In this document: piece after piece, positions 52,937 to 64,000 of the stretch
How the letters are laid out: each line of letters begins with the position of its first letter
Numbering within the stretch: the stretch's first letter is position 1
Origin: Roseateles_B sp041905785
Lineage (GTDB): Bacteria > Pseudomonadota > Gammaproteobacteria > Burkholderiales > Burkholderiaceae_C
DNA length: 64,000 nt
Assembly: GCA_041905785.1 (NCBI GenBank)
Contig: JAYRKJ010000005.1
Coordinates: 62,001 to 126,000 of the forward strand
Reading direction: 5' to 3'
Position numbers and translations under genes: made by a program
Notes under the pieces: model-generated
Told to the model about the DNA's origin: nothing
Seen by the model: the letters and a program-made list of their open reading frames with translations, nothing else
Database searches by the model: none

Positions 52937-53860
52937 ATGCCATCTCGCCGGCTCTCTCGCTCCAGGGCTTGTCAAGGCGCTTCGCGCCAGGAGTCGCCAT
53001 GGCAGCTGGACGCTGGGCTGCGGGCGGCGCTGACGTCGCCATTGATGTGGCCATTGACTTGGTTGCTGGCGTTGACGCTGACCGTCCCATCCGCTCGCGC
53101 GGACGAGCCCGCGCCCGCGCAGGAAGAGCTGCGCTATCTCGTCGGCCTGCGGATGTCGCAAGGGCCGGAGTATCCCGGCTCGCGCCGCCGGGACGGCCAG
53201 CTGAGTCCCATGTGGGCTTTGCATTGGGGACGCTGGCGCATCACCACGGCCGGCACCGGCGCGATGATGGGATTCGGCTCCGATCGAGCGGGGCCCGGCC
53301 CCGGGGCCACGCGCGACTGGCTGCATGGCGAGTCCTGGCGGATCGGCCTGGGTTTGCGCATTGACGGCGGTCGTCACAGCGAGCAGGCCGAAATCACGAA
53401 AGGCCTGCCCGATGTACCCCGCACCTTGCGTGGCCGGCTGTACGCCCAGGTCGAACTGGACAAGCAGTGGACGCTCAGTGCCGCCTGCTCGCCGGACATC
53501 CTGAACCGCCGAGGCGGCACCGAGCTGAGCGTGGACTTCAGCCGCAGGCTGTGGCGCAGTCCGCAGGCTCAGCTGAGCCTGGGTGTGGGCGTGTCTGCAG
53601 CGGATGGCCGCCATGCGCAGAGCTATTTCGGCGTGCCGGTCGGCAGCGAGGCCGCCGATCGCCTGGGGCGCGCCTATGTGCCCGGCAGTGGGCTCGAGCA
53701 GGGCTACATCAATCTCAGCTATCTGCGGACCCTGGGCCCGCGCTGGGTGCTGGCGGCCAGTTGGAGCGAGGGCCGCCTGCTGGACGTGGCGGCGGCCAGC
53801 CCCCTGGCCCAGACCCGGCGCGTGAGCAGCGTCTCCGTCGGGCTGGCTTATCGGCGTTGA
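52937..53860 (+). CDS. MipA/OmpV family outer-membrane protein
   Basis: 307 residues. A hydrophobic stretch at 37-52 ending SARA-D is a likely signal peptide, so the Met at 53045 may be the true start. The mature part has alternating beta patterns, YPGSRRRDGQLSPMW near the N-terminus and a final aromatic-rich strand (VSVGLAYRR). MipA/OmpV proteins are outer-membrane barrels, some scaffolding murein enzymes. Assignment is by pattern only. Confidence 0.7.
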   Translation: MPSRRLSRSRACQGASRQESPWQLDAGLRAALTSPLMWPLTWLLALTLTVPSARADEPAPAQEELRYLVGLRMSQGPEYPGSRRRDGQLSPMWALHWGRWRITTAGTGAMMGFGSDRAGPGPGATRDWLHGESWRIGLGLRIDGGRHSEQAEITKGLPDVPRTLRGRLYAQVELDKQWTLSAACSPDILNRRGGTELSVDFSRRLWRSPQAQLSLGVGVSAADGRHAQSYFGVPVGSEAADRLGRAYVPGSGLEQGYINLSYLRTLGPRWVLAASWSEGRLLDVAAASPLAQTRRVSSVSVGLAYRR

Positions 53861-53933
53861 CGCCGCTTGGGCGTTGCCAAGCCGCTCCGCAACGTGCCGC
53901 ACACGCCGAACGCGCCGCCGGCATTGAGCCCGT

Positions 53934-54740
53934 TCAGCCCGCCAACGCCTGGCGCAGCGCTGCCAGCACGCCATCCGGGGCCTCGGCCATCATCGAATGG
54001 CCCGCGGCGGGAATGCGGTGCAGCGTGGCCTTGAGCGCCTGCACCAGGGCCTGCGCTTGCTTGGGCGCGGTCATCACGTCGCGCTCGGCTGCCAGCACGT
54101 GGCTGGGGCAGGCCACCCGTCCTGCCGCGTCGAGGCCGGCCTGGTAGCGGTCGCACATCTGGAAGTCGTGCAGGAACAGGTTGGCCTCGCTGGAGCCGGC
54201 CTGCGTGCGCCGCATCAGCGCCATATTGCCCCCATGCAGCCAGCTCCCCGGCCCGGGATAGGAGGGCTTGGCGGCCTGCGTGCTGTGCGAGAAGACGTTG
54301 ACCATGGCCATGGCCTTCTCGGGCGCTTCGGCCGCGGTGCCAAGCAGCGCTTCGGAGACTTTCATGGGAAAGGCCGTGCCCAGCAGCAACAGGTGGCTGG
54401 CGCGCTGCGGTGCCTGGGCGGCGGCCTCCAGCGCGATCAGCGAGCCCATGCTGTGGCCAGCCAGTGCGGCGCGCTCGGCCCCGGCGGCAGTCAGCAGCTC
54501 CAAGAGCCACGCGCCGGCTGCCTCCACGCTGGGCAAGGCCGGACCGCTGCTGCGGCCATGGCCCGGCAGGTCCACGGCCAGCACGCCGTAGCCGTGGTGG
54601 GCGAACCAGCGGGCCAGCAGGGTGAAGACGCTGTGGTCGTGCAGGGCGCCGTGGACGAAGACGAGGCAGGGCCGGGCAGGATCGAAGGGCCGGCCGCCCG
54701 TGTAGGCATAGGCCTGGCGGCCTTGGACAGTCAGTTGCAT
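53934..54740 (-). CDS. Alpha/beta hydrolase
   Basis: 268 residues. Nucleophile elbow GHSMGS with Ser97, oxyanion region VFVHGALHDHS (28-38), acidic residue in LAAERDVMTAP and catalytic His in AAGHSMMAEAP. Substrate unknown. It follows the sulfhydrylase gene by 10 bases on the same strand. ATG 54740 fits the family better than one 24 bases upstream. Confidence 0.85.
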   Translation of the reverse strand: MQLTVQGRQAYAYTGGRPFDPARPCLVFVHGALHDHSVFTLLARWFAHHGYGVLAVDLPGHGRSSGPALPSVEAAGAWLLELLTAAGAERAALAGHSMGSLIALEAAAQAPQRASHLLLLGTAFPMKVSEALLGTAAEAPEKAMAMVNVFSHSTQAAKPSYPGPGSWLHGGNMALMRRTQAGSSEANLFLHDFQMCDRYQAGLDAAGRVACPSHVLAAERDVMTAPKQAQALVQALKATLHRIPAAGHSMMAEAPDGVLAALRQALAG

Positions 54741-54750
54741 GGCAGGGCAC

Positions 54751-56070
54751 TCACTTGGCGGCAATCTTCAGGGCGGTCTTGAGGTCGGCGATCAGGTCGT
54801 CGGCGTCCTCCAGACCGATGGACAGGCGGATGGTGCCGGGCGTGATGCCCGCCTGTGCCAGCGCGGCGTCGTCCATGCGGAAGTGGGTGGTGCTGGCCGG
54901 GTGGATCACCAGGGAGCGGCAGTCGCCCACATTCGCCAGGTGCGAGAAGATCTTCAGGCTCTCGATGAAGCGGCGGCCCTGCTCGCGGCTGCCCTTCAGG
55001 TCGAAGCTGAATACGGCGCCGGCGCCCTTGGGCATGAGCTTTTGTGCGAGCCGATGGCCGGGGTGGGAGGTCAGGCCGGGATAGGCCACGCGGCTCACCT
55101 GCGCCTGCGCGGCCAGGAACTCGGCCACCTTCTGCGCATTCGCCACGTGCCGCTCCATGCGCAGCGACAGGGTCTCCAGGCCCTGCAGCATCAGCCAGGC
55201 GGTATGCGGGCTCATGCAGGCGCCGAAGTCGCGCAGGCCCTCGCGCCGGGCGCGCAGCAGGAAGGCGCCGGTAGTGCTTTCCTCGCTGAAGACCATGCCA
55301 TGGAAGCCCTCGTAGGGCTCGCAGAGCTCGGCAAACCGCGCCAGGCCAGCGGCCTTGCTGCGCTCATACGCCGCCTGCCAGTCGAAACTGCCGCCGTCCA
55401 CCAGCACGCCGCCGACGACGGTGCCATGCCCGCAGAGGAACTTGGTGGCGGAGTGGTAGACCAGGTCGGCGCCATGCTGCAAGGGCTTGAGCAGGGCCGG
55501 TGGGGTCAGCGTGGCGTCCACCAGCAGGGGCAGGCCGGCCTCATGGGCGATGGCGGCGATGCCGGGGATGTCCAGCACGTCCATGCCGGGATTGCCCAAG
55601 GTCTCGCCAAAGAGCAGCCGGGTCTCGGGGCGGATGGCCGCGCGCCAGGCGTCCTGCTCATCGGGCCGCACGAAGGTGGTGCTGATGCCGAAGCGCTTCA
55701 GCGTGTAGTGCAGCAGGTTGTGCGAGCCGCCATAGAGCGCGCTGGAGGCCACGACGTGGCTGCCGGCCGGCGCCAGGGTGCTGATCGCCAGGAAGAGGGC
55801 GGCCTGACCGCTGGCCGTGGCAATGGCCCCGGCACCGCCTTCGAGCGCCGCCATGCGCTCCTCGAAGACGGCGGTGGTGGGATTCGAGATGCGCGAATAG
55901 ACGTGCCCGGCGCGCTCCATATTGAAGAGCGAGGCCGCGTGTTCGGCGCTTTCGAAAACAAAGGACGTGCTGAGGTGCAATGGGACGGCCCGGGCGCCGG
56001 TGCTGGGGTCGGGTGCCGTCCCCGCGTGCAGCGCCAAGGTGTCGAAGCCGGGATCGCCGTAGCCTGACAT
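54751..56070 (-). CDS. metY: O-acetylhomoserine sulfhydrylase (Cys/Met PLP enzyme)
   Basis: 439 residues. PLP Lys210 in YHSATKFLCGHG; SRISNPT (59-65) and the long family-type segment between 225 and 270 mark the MetY group (about 430 residues) rather than shorter MetB/MetC. Converts O-acetylhomoserine and sulfide to homocysteine. No met regulator is adjacent. Confidence 0.88.
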   Translation of the reverse strand: MSGYGDPGFDTLALHAGTAPDPSTGARAVPLHLSTSFVFESAEHAASLFNMERAGHVYSRISNPTTAVFEERMAALEGGAGAIATASGQAALFLAISTLAPAGSHVVASSALYGGSHNLLHYTLKRFGISTTFVRPDEQDAWRAAIRPETRLLFGETLGNPGMDVLDIPGIAAIAHEAGLPLLVDATLTPPALLKPLQHGADLVYHSATKFLCGHGTVVGGVLVDGGSFDWQAAYERSKAAGLARFAELCEPYEGFHGMVFSEESTTGAFLLRARREGLRDFGACMSPHTAWLMLQGLETLSLRMERHVANAQKVAEFLAAQAQVSRVAYPGLTSHPGHRLAQKLMPKGAGAVFSFDLKGSREQGRRFIESLKIFSHLANVGDCRSLVIHPASTTHFRMDDAALAQAGITPGTIRLSIGLEDADDLIADLKTALKIAAK

Positions 56071-56108
56071 GCTGTCTTTCGTTGTTTCAGGATGCCGGCA
56101 TTGTGTGC

Positions 56109-56114
56109 TATGTT
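56109..56114 (+). promoter_or_regulatory. Extended -10 promoter of the CBS gene
   Basis: TGC-TATGTT is an extended -10 (TGn plus TATGTT), giving a start near 56121, 36 bases before the ATG. No -35 seen. Confidence 0.4.
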
Positions 56115-56156
56115 GGACCCAATTCAGATCTGCCCGCCTGTCGAGGAGAAAACACC

Positions 56157-56624
56157 ATGAAAGTCGCCGACATCCTGCGCGTCAAGGGCAATGCCCTGTT
56201 CACTGTGTCGCCTGAACAGCCTTTGTCGCAGGCCATCGAGACCATGGCCGAACGCGACATGGGCTCCCTGGTCGTGATGGCCTTCGGTGAGCTGGTGGGC
56301 ATGCTGACCTTCCGCGAGGTGATCTCCGCCGTCGTGCGCAACGGCGGCAGCGTCGGCAACACGCTGGTGCGCAGCGTGATGGACGACCACCCGCTGACCT
56401 GCACGCCGGAAACCGAGATCGACGAAGTCCGCCGCATGATGCTGGGCCGCCACGCCCGCTACATGCCGGTGCTCAACGGCCGGCAGCTGATGGGCGTGAT
56501 CTCCTTCTATGACGTGGCCAAGGCCGTGGTCGACAGCCAGGACTTCGAGAACCGCATGCTCAAGGCCTACATCCGCGACTGGCCGGTCGAGGAAGAGGGC
56601 GCTTCGCACGAGCCGAAGCTTTGA
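56157..56624 (+). CDS. CBS-domain protein
   Basis: 155 residues made of two CBS motifs (about 8-63 and 72-130), no other domain. CBS pairs bind adenine nucleotides and sense energy state; what this one controls is unknown. Good site CGAGGAGAA before the ATG. A terminator-like hairpin follows before aroC. Confidence 0.88.
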   Translation: MKVADILRVKGNALFTVSPEQPLSQAIETMAERDMGSLVVMAFGELVGMLTFREVISAVVRNGGSVGNTLVRSVMDDHPLTCTPETEIDEVRRMMLGRHARYMPVLNGRQLMGVISFYDVAKAVVDSQDFENRMLKAYIRDWPVEEEGASHEPKL

Positions 56625-56673
56625 ACCGCTGATCGGCAAGCCCGCACGGCCCTCAGGCCGCAGGGGCGCACCA

Positions 56674-56726
56674 TAGAATCCAGGGCACATCCCGGCGCTC
56701 CTGCCGGGGAGCGACCCTGGATTTTT
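56674..56726 (+). terminator. Terminator hairpin overlapping the aroC promoter region
   Basis: ATCCAGGG (56678-56685) pairs with CCCTGGAT, enclosing CCCGGC-GCTCCT-GCCGGG, and a T-run follows up to the base before the aroC ATG. TAGAAT (56674-56679), a possible aroC -10 box, overlaps the left arm. Confidence 0.7.
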
Positions 56727-56728
56727 TC

Positions 56729-57829
56729 ATGGCAGGCAGCACCTTCGGCGAACTCTTCCGTGTCACCAACTTCGGCGAAAGCCATGGCCCCGCCATCGGC
56801 TGCGTGATCGACGGCTGCCCGCCGGGGCTGGCGCTCAGCGAGGCCGACATCCAGCCCGAGCTGGACCGCCGCCGCCCCGGCACCTCGCGCCACGTCACCC
56901 AGCGCAACGAGCCGGACGCCGTGCAGATCCTCTCTGGCGTCTACGAGGGCCAGACCACCGGTGCACCCATCTGCCTGCTGATCCAGAACACCGATCAACG
57001 CAGCAAGGACTACGGCAACATCCTGGACACCTTCCGCCCGGGCCATGCCGACTACAGCTACTGGCGCAAGTACGGCCTGCGCGACCCGCGTGGCGGCGGC
57101 CGTTCCTCGGCCCGCCTGACCGCCCCCATGGTGGGCGCCGGTGCCGTGGCCCGCAAATGGCTCAAGGCCCAGTACGGCACCGAGTTTCGCGGGCACATGA
57201 CCCAGCTGGGCGAGCTGCCGATCGCCTTTGAGGGCTGGGAGCACGTGCCCAACAACCCCTTCTTCGCCGCCAATGCCAGCCAGATCGCGGAGCTGGTGGC
57301 CTATATGGACGCGCTGCGCAAGTCGGGTGACTCGGTGGGCGCGCGCATCGAGGTTCAGGCCACCGGCGTGCCCGTGGGCCTGGGTGAGCCACTCTTCGAC
57401 AAGCTGGATGCCGACATCGCCTTCGCGATGATGGGCATCAATGCGGTCAAGGGCGTGGAAGTCGGTGACGGCTTCGGCGTCGTCGCCCAGCGCGGCAGCG
57501 TGCATGGCGACGAGCTGACGCCGCAGGGCTTCGCCAGCAACCATGCCGGCGGCGTGCTGGGCGGCATTTCCACCGGCCAGGATCTGCGCGTGTCCATCGC
57601 CATCAAGCCCACGAGCTCGATCCGCCTGCCCAAGGCGTCCATCGACCGCGCCGGGCAGGTGACCGAGGTCGTGACGCATGGTCGCCACGACCCCTGCGTG
57701 GGCATTCGCGCCACGCCCATAGCCGAAGCCATGCTGGCCCTGGTGCTGATGGATCATGCCATGCGTCATCGCGCCCAGTGCGGTGACGTCCGGCACTCCC
57801 TGGCGCCCATTCCCGCCCAGCGCGGCTGA
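56729..57829 (+). CDS. aroC: Chorismate synthase
   Basis: 366 residues. Final shikimate-pathway enzyme; uses reduced FMN. Family marks: NFGESHGPAIGCVIDGCPPG at the N-terminus, RPGHADYSYWRKYGLRDPRGGGRSSAR and THGRHDPCVGIRATPIAEAM near the end. No Shine-Dalgarno sequence stands at the right distance: the ATG follows the T-run of the hairpin. Confidence 0.97.
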   Translation: MAGSTFGELFRVTNFGESHGPAIGCVIDGCPPGLALSEADIQPELDRRRPGTSRHVTQRNEPDAVQILSGVYEGQTTGAPICLLIQNTDQRSKDYGNILDTFRPGHADYSYWRKYGLRDPRGGGRSSARLTAPMVGAGAVARKWLKAQYGTEFRGHMTQLGELPIAFEGWEHVPNNPFFAANASQIAELVAYMDALRKSGDSVGARIEVQATGVPVGLGEPLFDKLDADIAFAMMGINAVKGVEVGDGFGVVAQRGSVHGDELTPQGFASNHAGGVLGGISTGQDLRVSIAIKPTSSIRLPKASIDRAGQVTEVVTHGRHDPCVGIRATPIAEAMLALVLMDHAMRHRAQCGDVRHSLAPIPAQRG

Positions 57830-58035
57830 CGTGGGGCCGGGCAGCGGCCCGGTCTTGCGTTGTTGCTCTTGCATCGCTGCACTTCGTCGCCTTCTGCAAC
57901 GGCAGATCCGCACGGGCAACGCCCTGAACCTCTTTTTGCGCGCTTCGTCGCAGGCGCGCTGCAAGCCGTCTGCGCTCTTCCTAGACTGCGCCGCAGTTAG
58001 ACACTCGCGGTAACCCTGCAGCAATGGAGAGACAC

Positions 58036-59271
58036 ATGGGCAAGAACAAGCGCAATCGCTGGCTGGTATGGGGAGGGACGGCCTTGGTCGTCTTGAGTGC
58101 GGGGGCCGGTGTCGCCGTCTATGCCGGCAAGGCTGATGGCAAAGCCGATGCCAAGAGCGCAGACAGCAAGCAGTCCGCCAAGGGGGCAGACAAAGCTGCG
58201 GACAAGGCCGGCGACAAGAAGAAGGAAGCCACGCTGGAGTTCGCCTCCCGCGAGGTGACCAAGCCGCAAATGGCCAGCATGCCCGGCAGCATCGAGTTCT
58301 CGGGCCCGCTGGTGGCGCCCAATACCGTCGTCGTGCGCAGCAAGGCCAGCGGCGTGCTGCTCAACCTTCATGTGGCGGAAGGCAGCCGTGTCCGCAGCGG
58401 ACAGAGCCTGGGCGAGCTGGACCTGGAAGAGTTGCGCTACCGCGTGGCCGAGCGCCGCGCCAGCCTGGAGGCCGCCCAGGCCCAGTTCCAGCAGGCCGAG
58501 CGCAGCTACAAGGCCAACGAGGACCTGGCCGCAAAGGCCTTCATCTCCAGCACCGCGCTGGACAACTTCCGTGCCAGCATGGAGGCCGCCCGCGGTCAGT
58601 GGCTGGCTGCCAAGGCCCAGCTGGAAACGGCACAGAGCAGCCTGCGCCTGGCCTCGCTGGTGGCCCCCATCAGCGGCGTCGTGGCCAAGCGCCATGCCGT
58701 GCCGGGCGAGAAGCTCAGCGCAGAGCAGCAGGTGCTCAGCATCGTGGATCTGGGCAAGCTGGAGCTGGCCGGCCTGGTCGGCACGCATGAGGTCGCCCGC
58801 CTCAAGCCCGGCATGGCCGTCGCCGTGAAGGTGGAGGGCGACGAGCAGCCGGTGCAGGCCCGCATCTCGCGCATCGCCCCGGCCGCCGAGCCGGGCACGC
58901 GCAGCATCGGCGTGACCCTGGAGATCGCCAACCCCGAGGAGCGCTTCCGCGCCGGCCAGTACGCCGTCGCGCGTGTCGAGCTGCCCGACAACTCGCAGCG
59001 CCTGACGCTTCCCGCCACCGCCGTGATCAGCGCCTCGGGCCAAGACCACGTCTGGGTCCTGGAGAAGGGCACCCTGCTGCGCCGCGTCGTGACCACCGGC
59101 CGCCGCGACGCCCGCGAAGGGCGCATCGAAATCCTGCAGGGCGTCAAGGCCGAGGACCAGGTCCTCGCCGCCCGTTTCGACAATCTGCGCGACGGCGCCG
59201 CGGCCAAGGTCGTGGATGCCCGCGCCCCGCGCGTGGCCAGCGCCGCCGCCAGCGCCCCTGCGCTGCAATAA
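58036..59271 (+). CDS. RND efflux periplasmic adaptor (second system)
   Basis: 411 residues, anchored by a single N-terminal helix (10-30), followed by a Lys/Ala/Asp/Ser-rich low-complexity stretch (31-64). Then a lipoyl half-motif (SKASGVLLNLHVAEGSRVRSG), a coiled coil (about 125-190), APISGVVAKRHAVPGEKL and a beta-barrel. ATG 58036 has GGAGAG 4 bases upstream and is preferred over 58024. Confidence 0.9.
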   Translation: MGKNKRNRWLVWGGTALVVLSAGAGVAVYAGKADGKADAKSADSKQSAKGADKAADKAGDKKKEATLEFASREVTKPQMASMPGSIEFSGPLVAPNTVVVRSKASGVLLNLHVAEGSRVRSGQSLGELDLEELRYRVAERRASLEAAQAQFQQAERSYKANEDLAAKAFISSTALDNFRASMEAARGQWLAAKAQLETAQSSLRLASLVAPISGVVAKRHAVPGEKLSAEQQVLSIVDLGKLELAGLVGTHEVARLKPGMAVAVKVEGDEQPVQARISRIAPAAEPGTRSIGVTLEIANPEERFRAGQYAVARVELPDNSQRLTLPATAVISASGQDHVWVLEKGTLLRRVVTTGRRDAREGRIEILQGVKAEDQVLAARFDNLRDGAAAKVVDARAPRVASAAASAPALQ

Positions 59272-59283
59272 GGAGACCGCATC

Positions 59284-62523
<3,240 letters not shown>

Positions 62524-62560
62524 GGCCAGCCTGATCCGTCCGGGGGCGCCGTCCCCGTCA

Positions 62561-62588
62561 GGCCGCGGGCAGTGCTCGCGGCCTTTTT
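62561..62588 (+). terminator. Intrinsic terminator of the second RND operon
   Basis: GGCCGCG, a 9-base loop, CGCGGCC and TTTTT, 38 bases after the permease stop. Confidence 0.88.
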
Positions 62589-62745
62589 GCTGTGGAGGGC
62601 CTGCGGGCGCTGTGCGATCCGTGCACTGTTGCCGCGCTGCGCGGATATTTGGCGCGCCGGATTCGCCTGCCGGAGCTCGCGAGTGCAGACTTGCCTATCA
62701 TCCGCGCCGCCGGCTTCCGGCCCCGACCCTGTCCCATTGCCCACC

Positions 62746-63516
62746 ATGCGCGCACTCGTTCTCGCCCTCATCCTCAGCGGCCTCGGCTGTGGCCCGCTGG
62801 CCTGGGCCGAGGGCGCCTCGGCGCCGGCTGCCGAGCCGCTGCGCCTGCTCACCGAGGATTTCCCGCCGGTCAATTTTCAGCAGGATGGGGTGGTCAAGGG
62901 GCTCTCGGTCGAGGTCGTGCAAGAGATCGAGCGGCGGCTGGGCCTCAAGGACGAGATCATCCTGATGCCCTGGTCGCGCGCCTATCGCGAGGTGCAGGGG
63001 CCGGGGCGGATCGCGCTCTTCGCCATGGCGCGGACACCCGCGCGGGAAAAGCTGTTCAAGTGGGTGGGCCCCATCGTCACCTTCTACAGCTCGCTGTATG
63101 CCCCGGCACGCGGCGGCATGCGCCTGCGCTCGATGGAGGATGCCAAGCGGGCCGAGTCGGTGCTGGTCGTGCGGGACTGGTACACCGCCGAGCAGCTGGC
63201 CAGCATGGGCTTCAAGAACCTGGTGCCGGTGGCCGATCCCGCCACCGCCATCCGCATGACCCTGGCAGGGCGGGCGACGCTGTTCGCAACCGAGCGGCTC
63301 TCCATGCCGCAGACCATGGCGCAGGCCGGCATTCCCGAGGAAAGCCTGGAGATCGTCTACAGCTACGCCAGCTCAGAGGGCTACATCGCCTTCTCGCACG
63401 AAACGCCAGACAGCCAGGTTCAGGCCTGGAACGAGAAGCTGCGCGAGATGAAGCGTGACGGCAGCTTCCGCACCATCTACAAGCGCTGGCTGCCCAACGA
63501 CAACCCGCCGCAATGA
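62746..63516 (+). CDS. Periplasmic substrate-binding protein (SBP family 3-like)
   Basis: 256 residues with a signal peptide (1-22, cut AWA-EG). The mature protein follows the amino-acid-binding type III fold: LTEDFPPVNFQQDGVVKGLSVE, MPWSRAYREVQ, FAMARTPAREKLFKWVGPI. No permease or ATPase gene is next to it, so it may serve a distant transporter or a sensor. ATG 62746 chosen for the signal peptide. Confidence 0.85.
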   Translation: MRALVLALILSGLGCGPLAWAEGASAPAAEPLRLLTEDFPPVNFQQDGVVKGLSVEVVQEIERRLGLKDEIILMPWSRAYREVQGPGRIALFAMARTPAREKLFKWVGPIVTFYSSLYAPARGGMRLRSMEDAKRAESVLVVRDWYTAEQLASMGFKNLVPVADPATAIRMTLAGRATLFATERLSMPQTMAQAGIPEESLEIVYSYASSEGYIAFSHETPDSQVQAWNEKLREMKRDGSFRTIYKRWLPNDNPPQ

Positions 63517-63568
63517 AGGAGATGGCGATGCGGCCGGCCAGGCTGCATGCCGGACGTCAAACCGGACT

Positions 63569-64000
63569 TCATGCCAGCGCCAAGGCCATCCCGCGCAGCG
63601 CAGGCGACTCCTGGGCAGTGATCAGGTAGACCGGCATCTGCTCCAGCAAGGGACGCATCCGGCCCTTGGCCAGAAAACGCTCTCGGAAGCAGGAGCGCTG
63701 CAAGGCGTCGGCCATGCGGGGCAGGACCCCGCCGCCCAGGTAGACGCCCGCTCGGGCGCCCAGGGTCAGCGCCAGGTTGCCCGCCATCGCGCCCAGCAGA
63801 CCGAAGAACAGCGCCAGGGTTTCTTCTGCCAGCGCGTCGCCGCGCGACAACGCGGCTTGCGTGAGTTCGTGGGGCTGGCCGTAGCGCGGCGTCGCGCCAT
63901 CCAACGCGCACAAGGCCTCGTAGGTCCAGACCAGCCCCGGCCCGGAGAGCACGCGCTCTGCCGAGGCATGACCGAAGCGCTGCTGCAACTGATCCAGCAC
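63569..64000 (-). CDS. glk: Glucokinase, C-terminal part, start outside window
   Basis: 143 codons visible; the frame stays open at the window edge. RVLSGPGLVWTYEAL is the Glk family motif, followed by LFFGLLGAMAGNLALT and the sugar-kinase phosphate loop YLGGGVLPR. Phosphorylates glucose with ATP. The N-terminal ATP and glucose sites are not in view. Confidence 0.9.
   Translation of the reverse strand: MLDQLQQRFGHASAERVLSGPGLVWTYEALCALDGATPRYGQPHELTQAALSRGDALAEETLALFFGLLGAMAGNLALTLGARAGVYLGGGVLPRMADALQRSCFRERFLAKGRMRPLLEQMPVYLITAQESPALRGMALALA

Noticed and set aside
57837..57852. Terminator after aroC (CCGGGC-AGCG-GCCCGG)
   Set aside because: Hairpin is real but no T-run follows, so I do not claim termination.

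Overview
This 64 kb window is a chromosomal segment of a high-GC betaproteobacterium, order Burkholderiales. The best guess is the Leptothrix/Rubrivivax/Roseateles group; this rests on gene order and codon use and was not tested by any search. Supporting signs are the zapA-6S RNA-EVE block, an iscRSUA-hscBA-fdx cluster, rpsO-pnp, tpiA-secG-tRNA-Leu(GAG)-nuoA-N followed by a DUF2818 gene, and a PHA depolymerase with an active-site cysteine. I see no insertion sequence, prophage, integrase or CRISPR array. The window is mostly housekeeping DNA, tightly packed.

Layout. 0-3 kb: the end of a degenerate GGDEF protein, then on the minus strand nth, a ZapB-like gene, zapA, 6S RNA and an EVE-domain gene. 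3.1-6.8 kb: a four-gene plus-strand operon (GT39 transferase, GT2 polyprenyl-phosphate transferase, GtrA-type flippase, YdjC/ChbG deacetylase). It matches in parts the NaxD/FlmK (Francisella) and Lgm (Bordetella) systems that add an amino sugar to lipid A, and it lies between rsxB and nth. 6.8-10.4 kb: minus-strand rsxB, phaZ and an aspartate/aromatic aminotransferase whose 3' end carries a 12-bp tandem repeat. 10.5-12.6 kb: uvrB. 13.0-18.5 kb: the isc Fe-S operon with an IscR-type site at its promoter. 18.5-25.6 kb: tsaD, a small heat-shock gene with a sigma-32-like promoter, rpsO, pnp, a quinone oxidoreductase, tpiA, secG and tRNA-Leu. 25.9-42.3 kb: the whole respiratory complex I operon nuoA-N plus DUF2818, NUDIX and DUF1178 genes. 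42.4-46.8 kb and 58.0-62.5 kb: two RND efflux adaptor-permease pairs without an outer-membrane channel gene. 46.8-57.8 kb: an FAD-linked D-2-hydroxyacid dehydrogenase, DUF2069, a YihY membrane protein, a cupin-HTH regulator divergent from the threonine-cleaving pair kbl/tdh, a MipA-like porin, a hydrolase, an O-acetylhomoserine sulfhydrylase, a CBS protein and aroC. The right edge holds an orphan substrate-binding protein and the end of glk.

How it fits together. The isc genes make the Fe-S clusters needed by the nine or so clusters of complex I and by Nth and RsxB, all in this window. Kbl and TDH turn threonine into glycine and acetyl-CoA under a likely dedicated regulator. The most system-like unit is the lipid A amino-sugar operon. 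The most unusual non-coding features are related multi-hairpin repeats in three gaps of the nuo operon, the stacked stop-codon repeat after the aminotransferase, and several terminators or palindromes that overlap promoters or coding sequence.
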